DNA of 17,251 nt from Chromatiales bacterium (GTDB lineage Bacteria; Pseudomonadota; Gammaproteobacteria; Chromatiales; Chromatiaceae). The notes beneath the pieces are model-generated. The model was not told where the DNA came from and did no database searches. It saw only the letters and a list, made by a program, of their open reading frames with translations. Shown here one piece after another: positions 6,053 through 13,250 of this stretch. The stretch's first letter is position 1, and every line of letters begins with the position of its first letter. The position numbers and the translations under genes were made by a program. The stretch lies in assembly GCA_024762485.1 (NCBI GenBank), contig JANTHH010000027.1, positions 1-17,251 of the forward strand, read 5' to 3'.

Positions 6053-6774
6053 CAGATCACCATGCCGTAGGCCATGACGAAGATCATCGGCGTCAGCGAG
6101 GCAAAGGCGATCAGGCCGAAGCCGTCCACCATGGGATTGCGTCCCTTGATGGAAGAGGCCAGCCCGACGCCCAGTGCCGTGACCAGGGGTACGGTGATGG
6201 TGGAGGTGGTGACCCCGCCCGAGTCGTAGGCGATACCGATGATCTCCTCAGGGGCGAAGGCGGTCATGATGATGATGCCGACATAGCCACCGATGATCAG
6301 GTACTGGATCGGCCAGCCCCTGATGATGCGCAGCACGCCCAGCAGGATGGCGAGACCCACAGACAGCGCCACGGTCAGCCGCAGGCCGAAGGCATAATCC
6401 TCGCGAGCCTGTGGGACGTCTTCGATCATGCCGTCCAGTGCGGCCACTGCGGCCGCCTCGTCGGCCACCGCGATCAGGGCCGGCTCTGCGATAGTGGTGC
6501 CAAAGCCCAGCGCAAAGGCGAAGCCCAGCAGCCAGAACAGGCTGCCCTTGCGGGCGAATGCATAGGCCATGCTCTCGCCGATGGGGAACAGCCCCATCTC
6601 CAGGCCGCGCACGAACAGGGTCAGCCCCAGCACCACGAACAGGATGCCGAGCAGGATATCGAGAAAATCGGGAATGGGCTGGCGCAGCACCACCAGCTGG
6701 AAAAAGGCGATCACGATCACGATCGGCAGCAGGTCGCGCACGCTTTCGAGCAGGGACTTCAGAAAGGCGCCCAT
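6052..6774 (-). CDS. DUF1538 family integral membrane protein (first copy)
   Basis: This is the first gene of the four-gene operon and encodes a 240-residue polytopic membrane protein. It has the same DUF1538 motifs as its downstream paralogue: GFGTTIAEPAL (90-100), AYDSGGVTTSTITVPL (182-197) and GRNPMVDGFGLIAFASLTP (211-229). The N-terminal helix pair contains VRDLLPIVIVIAFFQLVVLR, matched in the partner by LDVLPIAAILFGFQIVVLRR. A soluble, acidic insert (AALDGMIEDVPQAREDYA, about 111-128) separates the two halves. The probable role is half of a heteromeric cation transporter or antiporter; this is inferred from the family and from the soluble P-II and CBS partners. The ATG at 6774 has no strong Shine-Dalgarno sequence, and I cannot identify a confident promoter in the 220-base gap shared with nap. 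Confidence 0.88.
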   Translation of the reverse strand: MGAFLKSLLESVRDLLPIVIVIAFFQLVVLRQPIPDFLDILLGILFVVLGLTLFVRGLEMGLFPIGESMAYAFARKGSLFWLLGFAFALGFGTTIAEPALIAVADEAAAVAALDGMIEDVPQAREDYAFGLRLTVALSVGLAILLGVLRIIRGWPIQYLIIGGYVGIIIMTAFAPEEIIGIAYDSGGVTTSTITVPLVTALGVGLASSIKGRNPMVDGFGLIAFASLTPMIFVMAYGMVI

Positions 6775-6925
6775 GGGATACAGGGTTCCGGCGTCGTTTG
6801 TCGTATGGCCGAAAGCTTACCCGGGTCGCCTGAAAAAATCCCGCTTCAGCACTTGACCAATCTTTCCGGCGACCCGCTGACAACGGCCCGGTGAATTCTG
6901 TCGGTCATGGGGATACGCGGGTGTC

Positions 6926-6939
6926 TTGATTTACGTCAA
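6926..6939. promoter_or_regulatory. FNR/ANR-type binding site of the nap operon
   Basis: TTGAT-TTAC-GTCAA matches the FNR consensus TTGAT-N4-ATCAA at 9 of 10 positions. Its centre (6932.5) would lie at -41.5 from a start near 6974, the class II activator position. A weak -10-like CAGACT (6961-6966) fits that start. The site is 55 bases from the napF start codon, which points to induction of nap at low oxygen. The divergent DUF1538 operon starts about 150 bases away and could also be affected. Confidence 0.75.
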
Positions 6940-6994
6940 GGAGATTTACCCGTTCCACGTCAGACTGGGTGCCATCAGAGTTTGGAGTCATGCA

Positions 6995-7507
6995 ATGGCG
7001 CATGAGATCTCGCGACGGCAGTTTCTGAGCGGTGATATCCAGCACGGCTCTACGCCCATACGCCCACCCTGGTCCATGGCGGAGGCCGATTTCCTTGCCC
7101 GTTGTGACCGTTGCGGGGATTGCATCACCGCCTGCCAGGAAAACATTCTCAAGGCCGGCTCAGGCCAATATCCCGAAGTTGATTTCAGCACGGATGGCTG
7201 CGCCTTCTGCGGTGCCTGCGTCCGTGCCTGTACACACGGCGCGCTGGGGCCGGATACCGAGTGGCCGCCCTGGATGCTGACCCTGATCATCGATGACGGC
7301 TGCCTTGCCAGTCGCGGGGTCGACTGTCGTGTCTGCGGCGAGCAGTGCGAGTACGCGGCCATTCGCTTCATACCCGTGCTCAGGTCGGTCTCCAGGCCTC
7401 ATGTGGAGGCGGGGCAGTGCACCGGGTGCGGCGCCTGTGTCGGGCCATGTCCGACGGGGGCGATTCGTCTTTCAGAGAACCACAGCCAGGAGGGTCAACA
7501 ACCGTGA
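6995..7507 (+). CDS. napF: Ferredoxin-type protein NapF
   Basis: This 170-residue cytoplasmic iron-sulfur protein of the periplasmic nitrate reductase system is thought to help assemble or activate NapA before export. Four cysteine clusters for 4Fe-4S centres are visible: C37/40/43/47 (CDRCGDCITAC), C69/72/75/79 (CAFCGACVRAC), C103/111/114/118, and C142/145/148/152 (CTGCGACVGPC). The N-terminal SRRQFLSGD resembles a twin-arginine motif but lacks a following hydrophobic region, as usual for NapF. I chose the ATG at 6995, with GGAG seven bases upstream and the normal N-terminus. A longer frame opening with TTG at 6926 begins inside the FNR box and is not credible. The gene overlaps napD by four bases (GTGA). 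Confidence 0.95.
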   Translation: MAHEISRRQFLSGDIQHGSTPIRPPWSMAEADFLARCDRCGDCITACQENILKAGSGQYPEVDFSTDGCAFCGACVRACTHGALGPDTEWPPWMLTLIIDDGCLASRGVDCRVCGEQCEYAAIRFIPVLRSVSRPHVEAGQCTGCGACVGPCPTGAIRLSENHSQEGQQP

Positions 7508-7761
7508 ACATCAGTGGCGTACTGGTCCGTTTGAGGCCGGAGAATATCGCGTCGGTCAGCGAACGGCTGTTGACGATTGCCGGCCTCGAGGTGCATGGAG
7601 CCAATGAAGACGGCCGCATGGTCGTCACCGTCGAGAGCGCCAGCGACCGGGCGCTCGCAGATACGGTCGAGAAACTCAACGAGGTCCCCGGTGTGATTTC
7701 CACATCGATGATCTACCACCAATTCGAAGAAGACAGCCAGTTAGAGGAGACACTGTCATGA
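7504..7761 (+). CDS. napD: NapD, Tat-signal chaperone for NapA
   Basis: NapD is a small cytoplasmic chaperone that binds the twin-arginine signal peptide of NapA and holds it back from export until the cofactor is inserted. The 85-residue product has the typical opening NISGVLVRLRPENIASVSER, then GLEVHGANEDGRMVVTVE and a helix ending in VPGVISTSMIYHQFE. This is the short ferredoxin-like fold of the family. The start is GTG at 7504, overlapping the napF stop and preceded by AGGAGGG at 7488-7494. Longer in-frame starts from 7345 would read through napF. It overlaps napA by four bases (ATGA), which suits coupled synthesis of chaperone and client. Confidence 0.95.
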   Translation: MNISGVLVRLRPENIASVSERLLTIAGLEVHGANEDGRMVVTVESASDRALADTVEKLNEVPGVISTSMIYHQFEEDSQLEETLS

Positions 7762-10298
7762 CCATCACCCGGCGTGACTTCATCAAGTCAAATGCGATTG
7801 CTGCCACCGCTGCCGCGGCCGGTATCACGGTGCCTGCTGCCAATGCTGTTCTGGCGAAATCCAAGGACGTCATCCGCTGGGACAAGGCGCCCTGCCGCTT
7901 CTGCGGCACCGGCTGCAGTGTCCTCGTCGGCGTCAAGGATGGCCGCGTGGTGGCCACCCAGGGTGATCCGGACGCCCCGGTCAACCGCGGCCTGAACTGC
8001 ATCAAGGGCTACTTCCTGTCGAAGATCATGTACGGCAAGGACCGCCTCACCCGGCCGCTGCTGCGCATGCAAGATGGCAAGTTCAACAAGAACGGCGAGT
8101 TCACCCCGGTCAGCTGGGAGCAGGCCTTCGACATCATGGAGGAGAAGTGGAAGGCCGCACTGGCGAAGGACATGGAAGCCAACAAGGGTAAGCCGGCGGA
8201 GAAGATCACCTCAAGCGTCGGCATGTTCGGATCCGGCCAGTGGACCGTGTGGGAGGGCTATGCCGCCTCCAAGCTGTACAAGGGCGGCTTCCGCTCCAAC
8301 AACCTCGACCCCAATGCCCGCCACTGCATGGCCTCGGCGGTGGGTGCCTTCATCCGCGGCTTCGGTTCCGACGAGCCGATGGGCTGCTACGATGACCTGG
8401 AGCACGCCGATGCCTTCGTGCTGTGGGGCTCCAACATGGCCGAGATGCATCCCATCCTCTGGTCGCGCCTCACCGACACCCGGCTGACCAAGGAGGGCTG
8501 CGAGGTCCACGTGCTGTCCACCTTCGAGCATCGCTGCTTCGAGTTGGGCGACAACAACATGGTGTTCACCCCGCAGACCGACCTGGCGATCCTCAACTAC
8601 ATCGCCAACCACATCATCCAGAACAAGGCCTACAACAAGGATTTCGTCGACAAGCACGTCAACTTCACCAAGACCGCCACCGACATCGGTTACGGGCTGC
8701 GTCCCGAGCACCCGCTGGAGCAGAAGGCGAAGAATCCCGGCAGTGGCAAGCTGAGCAAGATCAGCTTCGAGGAATACGCCAAATCGGTGGAGCCCTATAC
8801 CCTGGAATACGCGTCCGAACTGTCCGGCGTGCCGAAGGATAAGCTCGAACGCCTGGCCAAGCTGTATGCCGATCCGGACAAGAAGGTCGCCTCCTACTGG
8901 ACCATGGGTTTCAACCAGCACACCCGCGGTGTGTGGGTGAACGGGCTGCTGTACAACGTCCACCTGCTGATGGGCAAGATCTCCGAGCCCGGCAACAGCC
9001 CCTTCTCGCTGACCGGCCAGCCCTCGGCCTGCGGTACCGCGCGCGAGGTGGGCACCTTCTCACACCGCCTGCCCGCCGATCTGGTGGTGAAGAAGAAGGG
9101 TCACCGCCAGTACGCGGAAAAGGTCTGGAAGCTGCCGGAGGGCACCATCCCCGGCAAGCCCGGCTATCACGCGGTGCTGCAGAACCGCATGTTGAAAGAC
9201 GGCAAGCTCAATGCCTACTGGGTGATGTGCAACAACAACATGCAGGCCGGTGCGAACATGAACGAGGAGGCGCTTCCGGGCTATCGTAACCCGGCCAATT
9301 TCATCGTCGTCTCCGATCCCTATCCGACAGTCACGGCGATGGCCGCCGACCTGATCCTGCCCACCGCCATGTGGACCGAGAAGGAGGGCGCCTACGGCAA
9401 CGCCGAACGCCGCACCCAGTTCTGGCGTCAGCAGGTGGCACCACCGGGCGAGGCCAGGTCTGACCTGTGGCAACTGGTGGAGTTCTCCAAGCGCTTCAAG
9501 GCCGAGGACGTGTGGCCCGAGGAGTTGCTGGCGAAAAACCCACAGTATCGCGGCAAGACCCTGTACCAGATCCTCTACCGCAACGGGCAGGTGGACAGTT
9601 ACAAGGCCGCCCCGGTCACCGACAGCGAAGGCAATGAATACCTGAATCAGGAGATGGACGATTTCGGCTTCTACGTCCAGAAGGGCCTGTTCGAGGAATA
9701 CCGCATATTCGGTACCAAGGGCCCGAAGAAAGGGCACGACCTGGGCGAGTTCGACGCCTACCACAAGGCACGCGGCCTGCGCTGGCCGGTGATCAACGGC
9801 AAGGAGACGCTGTGGCGTTACCGTGAAGGCTATGACCCCTATGTGGAAGCCGGCAAGGGCGTGCAGTTCTACGGCAAGCCGGATGGCCGGGCCAACGTCA
9901 TCTTCGCGCCTTACGAGCCCGCCGCTGAGAGCCCGGATGAGGAATACGACCTGTGGCTCTCCACCGGTCGGGTGCTGGAACACTGGCATTCCGGCTCCAT
10001 GACCCGCCGGGTGCCCGAACTGTATCGCGCCTTTCCGGATGCGGTGATCTTCATGCACCCGAATGACGCCGAGAAACGCGGTCTGCGCCGCGGTCTGGCG
10101 GCGAAGGTGATCAGTCGTCGTGGCGAGATCGTGGCGCGGGTCGAGACCCGTGGCCGCAACAAGCCACCGGAAGGTCTGATCTTCATACCCTGGTTTGATG
10201 CCGGGAGGCTGATCAACAAGGTCACCCTCGATGCCACTGATCCGCTGTCCAAGGAAACGGACTACAAAAAGTGCGCGGTCAAGGTGGTCAAGGCCTGA
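7758..10298 (+). CDS. napA: Periplasmic nitrate reductase catalytic subunit NapA
   Basis: NapA is the molybdenum enzyme that reduces nitrate to nitrite in the periplasm, using two molybdopterin guanine dinucleotides and one 4Fe-4S cluster. The 846-residue product begins with a twin-arginine signal (RRDFIK at 5-10, then an Ala-rich core ending AANA near residue 30). The cluster cysteines are C46, C49, C53 and C81 (CRFCGTGC...NCIKGYF). The molybdenum ligand is probably Cys190 in NNLDPNARHCMASAV. Full-length domains continue through WTEKEGAYGNAERRTQFWR and the C-terminal cofactor-binding domain with STGRVLEHWHSGSMTRR. The length matches the family and I see no frameshift. It is coupled to napD and followed eight bases later by napG. 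Electrons arrive through NapB. Confidence 0.98.
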   Translation: MTITRRDFIKSNAIAATAAAAGITVPAANAVLAKSKDVIRWDKAPCRFCGTGCSVLVGVKDGRVVATQGDPDAPVNRGLNCIKGYFLSKIMYGKDRLTRPLLRMQDGKFNKNGEFTPVSWEQAFDIMEEKWKAALAKDMEANKGKPAEKITSSVGMFGSGQWTVWEGYAASKLYKGGFRSNNLDPNARHCMASAVGAFIRGFGSDEPMGCYDDLEHADAFVLWGSNMAEMHPILWSRLTDTRLTKEGCEVHVLSTFEHRCFELGDNNMVFTPQTDLAILNYIANHIIQNKAYNKDFVDKHVNFTKTATDIGYGLRPEHPLEQKAKNPGSGKLSKISFEEYAKSVEPYTLEYASELSGVPKDKLERLAKLYADPDKKVASYWTMGFNQHTRGVWVNGLLYNVHLLMGKISEPGNSPFSLTGQPSACGTAREVGTFSHRLPADLVVKKKGHRQYAEKVWKLPEGTIPGKPGYHAVLQNRMLKDGKLNAYWVMCNNNMQAGANMNEEALPGYRNPANFIVVSDPYPTVTAMAADLILPTAMWTEKEGAYGNAERRTQFWRQQVAPPGEARSDLWQLVEFSKRFKAEDVWPEELLAKNPQYRGKTLYQILYRNGQVDSYKAAPVTDSEGNEYLNQEMDDFGFYVQKGLFEEYRIFGTKGPKKGHDLGEFDAYHKARGLRWPVINGKETLWRYREGYDPYVEAGKGVQFYGKPDGRANVIFAPYEPAAESPDEEYDLWLSTGRVLEHWHSGSMTRRVPELYRAFPDAVIFMHPNDAEKRGLRRGLAAKVISRRGEIVARVETRGRNKPPEGLIFIPWFDAGRLINKVTLDATDPLSKETDYKKCAVKVVKA

Positions 10299-10306
10299 GC
10301 CGGGTC

Positions 10307-11164
10307 ATGAAGAAGGGCGGCACACAGGGCGATCCGGCGCGCAGACGGTTTCTGGTCGATATGGCCAGGACCGCCTGTGGCGCAGCGCTCTTCGGCCTCG
10401 GAGTGGGCGTCTACTCGACCACCAGTCGGGCATTGCCGGCTGAGGCAATCCGCCCGCCGGGTGCCTTGCCCGAGACCGATTTTCAGGGGGCCTGCGTACG
10501 TTGCGGTCTGTGCGTGCGGGACTGTCCCTACGACATCTTAAAACTTGCAGAACTCGGCGAGCCGGTGGCCTTGGGTACACCCTATTTCACGGCCCGCGAG
10601 AAACCCTGCGAGATGTGCGAAGACATCCCTTGTGTGGCCGCCTGTCCCACCGGGGCGCTGGACCATGGACTGACAGACATCGACGACGCCCGCATGGGGT
10701 TGGCAGTGCTGGTGGATCACGAGACCTGTCTCAACTACCAGGGTCTGCGCTGCGATGTCTGCTACCGGGTCTGCCCGTCGATCGACAAGGCAATCACCCT
10801 GGAGCTGCAGCATAACCGGCGCAGCGGCAAGCATGCCCTGTTCATCCCCACCGTGCATTCCGACCATTGCACCGGCTGTGGCAAGTGCGAGCGGGCCTGT
10901 GTGCTGGAGGAGGCGGCAATCAAGGTGATACCCATGCATCTCGCCAAGGGTGAGTTGGGTCATCATTACCGGCTCGGCTGGGAGGAAAAGGCCAAGGCCG
11001 GCGGCAGCGTGGTGACGCCGGATGTGGAGCACCGCTACAACCTGCCGGAGGGCATGGGCTATGACTACGAGGGCCGCGGCCTGTTGCAGCAAGAGCCTGC
11101 CCCGGCACCTTTTGGGAATTCCGCACTGGAGACCCTCAATCGCGGGCGGGATGAAGCCAAATGA
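10307..11164 (+). CDS. napG: Ferredoxin-type quinol dehydrogenase component NapG
   Basis: NapG is a periplasmic iron-sulfur protein that works with the membrane protein NapH in electron transfer from quinol (chiefly menaquinol in E. coli) to the nitrate reductase. The 285-residue product starts with a twin-arginine signal (ARRRFLVDMA, hydrophobic stretch to about 45). Four 4Fe-4S clusters follow: C63/66/69/73, C101/104/109/113, C141/149/152/156 and C188/191/194/198. It is longer than E. coli NapG (about 231) because of a charged, Gly/Tyr-rich C-terminal tail after the last cluster (EEKAKAGG, PEGMGYDYEGRG). I chose the ATG at 10307, which puts the Tat motif near the N-terminus. The Shine-Dalgarno sequence is poor, so translation is probably coupled to napA eight bases upstream. 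The gene overlaps napH as ATGA. Confidence 0.95.
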   Translation: MKKGGTQGDPARRRFLVDMARTACGAALFGLGVGVYSTTSRALPAEAIRPPGALPETDFQGACVRCGLCVRDCPYDILKLAELGEPVALGTPYFTAREKPCEMCEDIPCVAACPTGALDHGLTDIDDARMGLAVLVDHETCLNYQGLRCDVCYRVCPSIDKAITLELQHNRRSGKHALFIPTVHSDHCTGCGKCERACVLEEAAIKVIPMHLAKGELGHHYRLGWEEKAKAGGSVVTPDVEHRYNLPEGMGYDYEGRGLLQQEPAPAPFGNSALETLNRGRDEAK

Positions 11165-12069
11165 ACGTGGTGGCCCTCAAGGTGCCGGCGGTGCAGGGCG
11201 AGCGCAGCTGGTGGCAGCGGCACAAGTGGCTGCTGCTGCGCCGCACCAGTCAGCTGTCCATCCTCGGGCTGTTCCTGCTTGGCCCCTGGTTCGGTCTCTG
11301 GCTGGTCAAGGGTAATCTCAGTTCCAGCCTGACGCTGGATGTGCTGCCGCTGACGGATCCCTATGTCACGCTGCAGGTGCTGCTGAGTGGCCACCTGCCG
11401 CTGGCTGCGGCACTGACCGGCGCGGTCATCGTCTCGGTCTTCTATCTCCTGGTGGGCGGGCGGATCTATTGCTCCTGGGTGTGCCCGGTCAACATGGTCA
11501 CCGACGCGGCACACTGGTTGAGGGAGCGCCTGGGCATACGCTCGACCCAGTCGTTCTCCCGCAATATCCGCTACTGGCTGCTGGCCGCCACCCTCGTGCT
11601 GTCCGTGGTGACCGGCACCTTGGCCTGGGAACTGGTCAATCCGGTCTCGCTGGCACATCGCGGGCTGATCTACAGCATGGGACTGGGCTGGGCAGTGATG
11701 ATTGCCATCTTCCTGCTCGACCTGCTGATCAGCCGCCGCGCCTGGTGCAGCCATCTCTGTCCTGTGGGTGCCTTTTACAGTCTGATCAATCGTTTCGGCC
11801 TGCTGCGCATCCGTGCCGCCCGGCGTGCCGCCTGTGATGACTGCATGGACTGCTTCGCGGTCTGCCCCGAGCCACAGGTCATCAAGCCTGCGCTCAAGGG
11901 CGCGCCAAAGAATCTAACGCCGGTGATCGAAAGCGCCACCTGTACCAACTGCGGGCGTTGCATCGATGTCTGCGACAAGCAGGTGTTTGAATTCGGCAGC
12001 CGGTTCAATCATTCAGAAAGTGGCGTTGTCGCAATGCCCGCAGCCCATCCTAGGGAGGAAAGACAATGA
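11161..12069 (+). CDS. napH: Membrane quinol dehydrogenase component NapH
   Basis: This 302-residue polytopic inner-membrane protein is the NapG partner in quinol oxidation. Four membrane segments are visible (about 32-49, 81-99, 137-155 and 175-190). The two CxxxCP motifs of the NapH/NosR family are present: C104-SWV-C108-P and C196-SHL-C200-P. The cytoplasmic C-terminal domain carries two 4Fe-4S clusters, C225/228/231/235 (CDDCMDCFAVC) and C261/264/267/271 (CTNCGRCIDVC). Length and motif order are normal. It overlaps both neighbours (napG and napB) as ATGA, so NapG and NapH are probably made in equal amounts. Confidence 0.96.
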   Translation: MNVVALKVPAVQGERSWWQRHKWLLLRRTSQLSILGLFLLGPWFGLWLVKGNLSSSLTLDVLPLTDPYVTLQVLLSGHLPLAAALTGAVIVSVFYLLVGGRIYCSWVCPVNMVTDAAHWLRERLGIRSTQSFSRNIRYWLLAATLVLSVVTGTLAWELVNPVSLAHRGLIYSMGLGWAVMIAIFLLDLLISRRAWCSHLCPVGAFYSLINRFGLLRIRAARRAACDDCMDCFAVCPEPQVIKPALKGAPKNLTPVIESATCTNCGRCIDVCDKQVFEFGSRFNHSESGVVAMPAAHPREERQ

Positions 12070-12521
12070 AAACGAAGCGTCAACGAGGTGCCGGGCTCGG
12101 CATCATTCTCTGTCTTGGCTTGTTGCCGGCATGGGCCGGGGCCGATGCGGTCTCTTCGCTGCGCGGCCAGAACGATCTCGATGCGCCAAGCCTTAAGGCC
12201 GAGATAACCCATTACCAGAAAGATGGCCAGGTGATCGAGCGTGATTACGTACAGCAGCCGCCGTTGATCCCTCACAAGATCGAGGGCTACCAGATCAATC
12301 GCAAGTTCAATAAATGTCTGAGCTGCCACAGCTGGGCAAACTACAAGGAGTCGGGCGCCACCAAGATCAGCCAGACCCACTTCGAGGATCGTGACAAGCA
12401 CGTGCTGGCCAACATCTCGGCACGCCGTTACTTCTGTACCCAGTGCCACGTGCCGCAGGCAGATGCCAAGCCGCTGGTCGAGAACACCTTCGAGCCGATC
12501 CGCGCCATCCGGGGCAAGTAA
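12066..12521 (+). CDS. napB: Periplasmic diheme cytochrome c subunit NapB
   Basis: NapB is the small electron-transfer subunit that binds NapA and hands it electrons from NapC. The 151-residue product has a Sec signal peptide (MKTKRQRGAGLGIILCLGLL, cleavage after about residue 26, AWAGA). Two CxxCH heme c sites are C84-C87-H88 (CLSCH) and C124-C127-H128 (CTQCH). PPLIPHKIEGYQI, with His70 a likely distal heme ligand, is a strong NapB signature. The start overlaps the napH stop and follows a strong GGGAGGAAAG. The gap to napC is 29 bases. Confidence 0.96.
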   Translation: MKTKRQRGAGLGIILCLGLLPAWAGADAVSSLRGQNDLDAPSLKAEITHYQKDGQVIERDYVQQPPLIPHKIEGYQINRKFNKCLSCHSWANYKESGATKISQTHFEDRDKHVLANISARRYFCTQCHVPQADAKPLVENTFEPIRAIRGK

Positions 12522-12550
12522 ACCAACGCCGATCCTGACAGGAACAGACC

Positions 12551-13177
12551 ATGTCCAAGCAAAACAAAACAGACAGTTCGTGGTTCGTCTGCCGACTCTG
12601 GTCGGGCTTCTGCAAACCCAGCGTCAAATATTCAGCGGGTGCATTGCTGGTGGTGGGCTTCGTCGCCGGTATCATCTTCTGGGGTGGTTTCAACACCGCG
12701 ATGGAGGCGACCAATAACGAAGCCTTTTGTATTTCCTGCCACGAGATGAAGGACAACGTCTACCAGGAGTACAAGCAGACCATCCATTACAGCAACCGTA
12801 CCGGTGTCCGTGCCACCTGTCCCGACTGTCATGTGCCGAAGGAGTGGTTCCACAAGGTGGTGCGCAAGATCCAGGCCACCAACGAGCTCTACCACAAGGT
12901 GATGGGCACCATCGATACCCCGGAGAAGTTCGAGAGCCATCGTCTGGAGTTGGCTCAGCACGTATGGCAGGCGATGAAGGAAACGGATTCGCGTGAATGC
13001 CGCAACTGCCACGATTTCACATCGATGGACTTCTCGGCCCAGGGCCGCCGTGCCGTGTCGCAGCACAGCAAGGGCCTTGAAGAGGGCAAGACCTGCATCG
13101 ACTGCCACAAGGGCATCGCTCATTCGCTGCCCGACATGCGAGAGGTGAATCCAACAGCCACCGTGGGCATTAACTGA
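12551..13177 (+). CDS. napC: Membrane-anchored tetraheme quinol dehydrogenase NapC
   Basis: NapC belongs to the NapC/NirT family. It is anchored by one N-terminal helix (about 27-48) and oxidises membrane quinol to reduce NapB. The 208-residue product has four CxxCH heme sites: C60-C63-H64 (CISCH, followed by Met66, a likely unusual heme ligand), C90-C93-H94 (CPDCH), C150-C153-H154 (CRNCH) and C182-C185-H186 (CIDCH). The ATG at 12551 follows AGGA with seven bases between. With NapGH also present, this operon has two possible routes for quinol electrons. A terminator follows directly, so napC closes the operon. Confidence 0.97.
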   Translation: MSKQNKTDSSWFVCRLWSGFCKPSVKYSAGALLVVGFVAGIIFWGGFNTAMEATNNEAFCISCHEMKDNVYQEYKQTIHYSNRTGVRATCPDCHVPKEWFHKVVRKIQATNELYHKVMGTIDTPEKFESHRLELAQHVWQAMKETDSRECRNCHDFTSMDFSAQGRRAVSQHSKGLEEGKTCIDCHKGIAHSLPDMREVNPTATVGIN

Positions 13178-13200
13178 ACAGGTCATACCGCCGAAAACGA

Positions 13201-13239
13201 GGCCCGGGATGCCCGGCAGCATACCGGGCCGCTCTTTTT
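13201..13239 (+). terminator. Terminator of the nap operon
   Basis: GGCCCGG (13201-13207) pairs with CCGGGCC (13224-13230) around a 16-base loop that itself contains GCCCGG. Five T residues follow at 13235-13239. It lies just past napC and before the stop of the convergent flavoprotein gene. Confidence 0.8.
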
Positions 13240-13250
13240 CTGAGGCAGGC

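Noticed and set aside
5282..6070. A 262-codon plus-strand frame opposite the DUF1538 gene
   Set aside because: It has the Gln/Asp/Arg-rich composition of an antisense shadow and no recognisable domain.
6823..6875. Inverted repeat GGGTCGCC/GGCGACCC in the DUF1538-nap gap
   Set aside because: The arms are only 8 bases with a 37-base loop in GC-rich DNA, which is within chance.
6947..6953. A possible NarL/NarP heptamer (TACCCGT)
   Set aside because: It has one mismatch to the heptamer consensus and no paired inverted copy at the expected spacing.
6926..6994. Upstream TTG start giving a longer NapF
   Set aside because: The TTG is the first part of the FNR-type box, and the added residues do not resemble any NapF. 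The ATG at 6995 has a good Shine-Dalgarno sequence.
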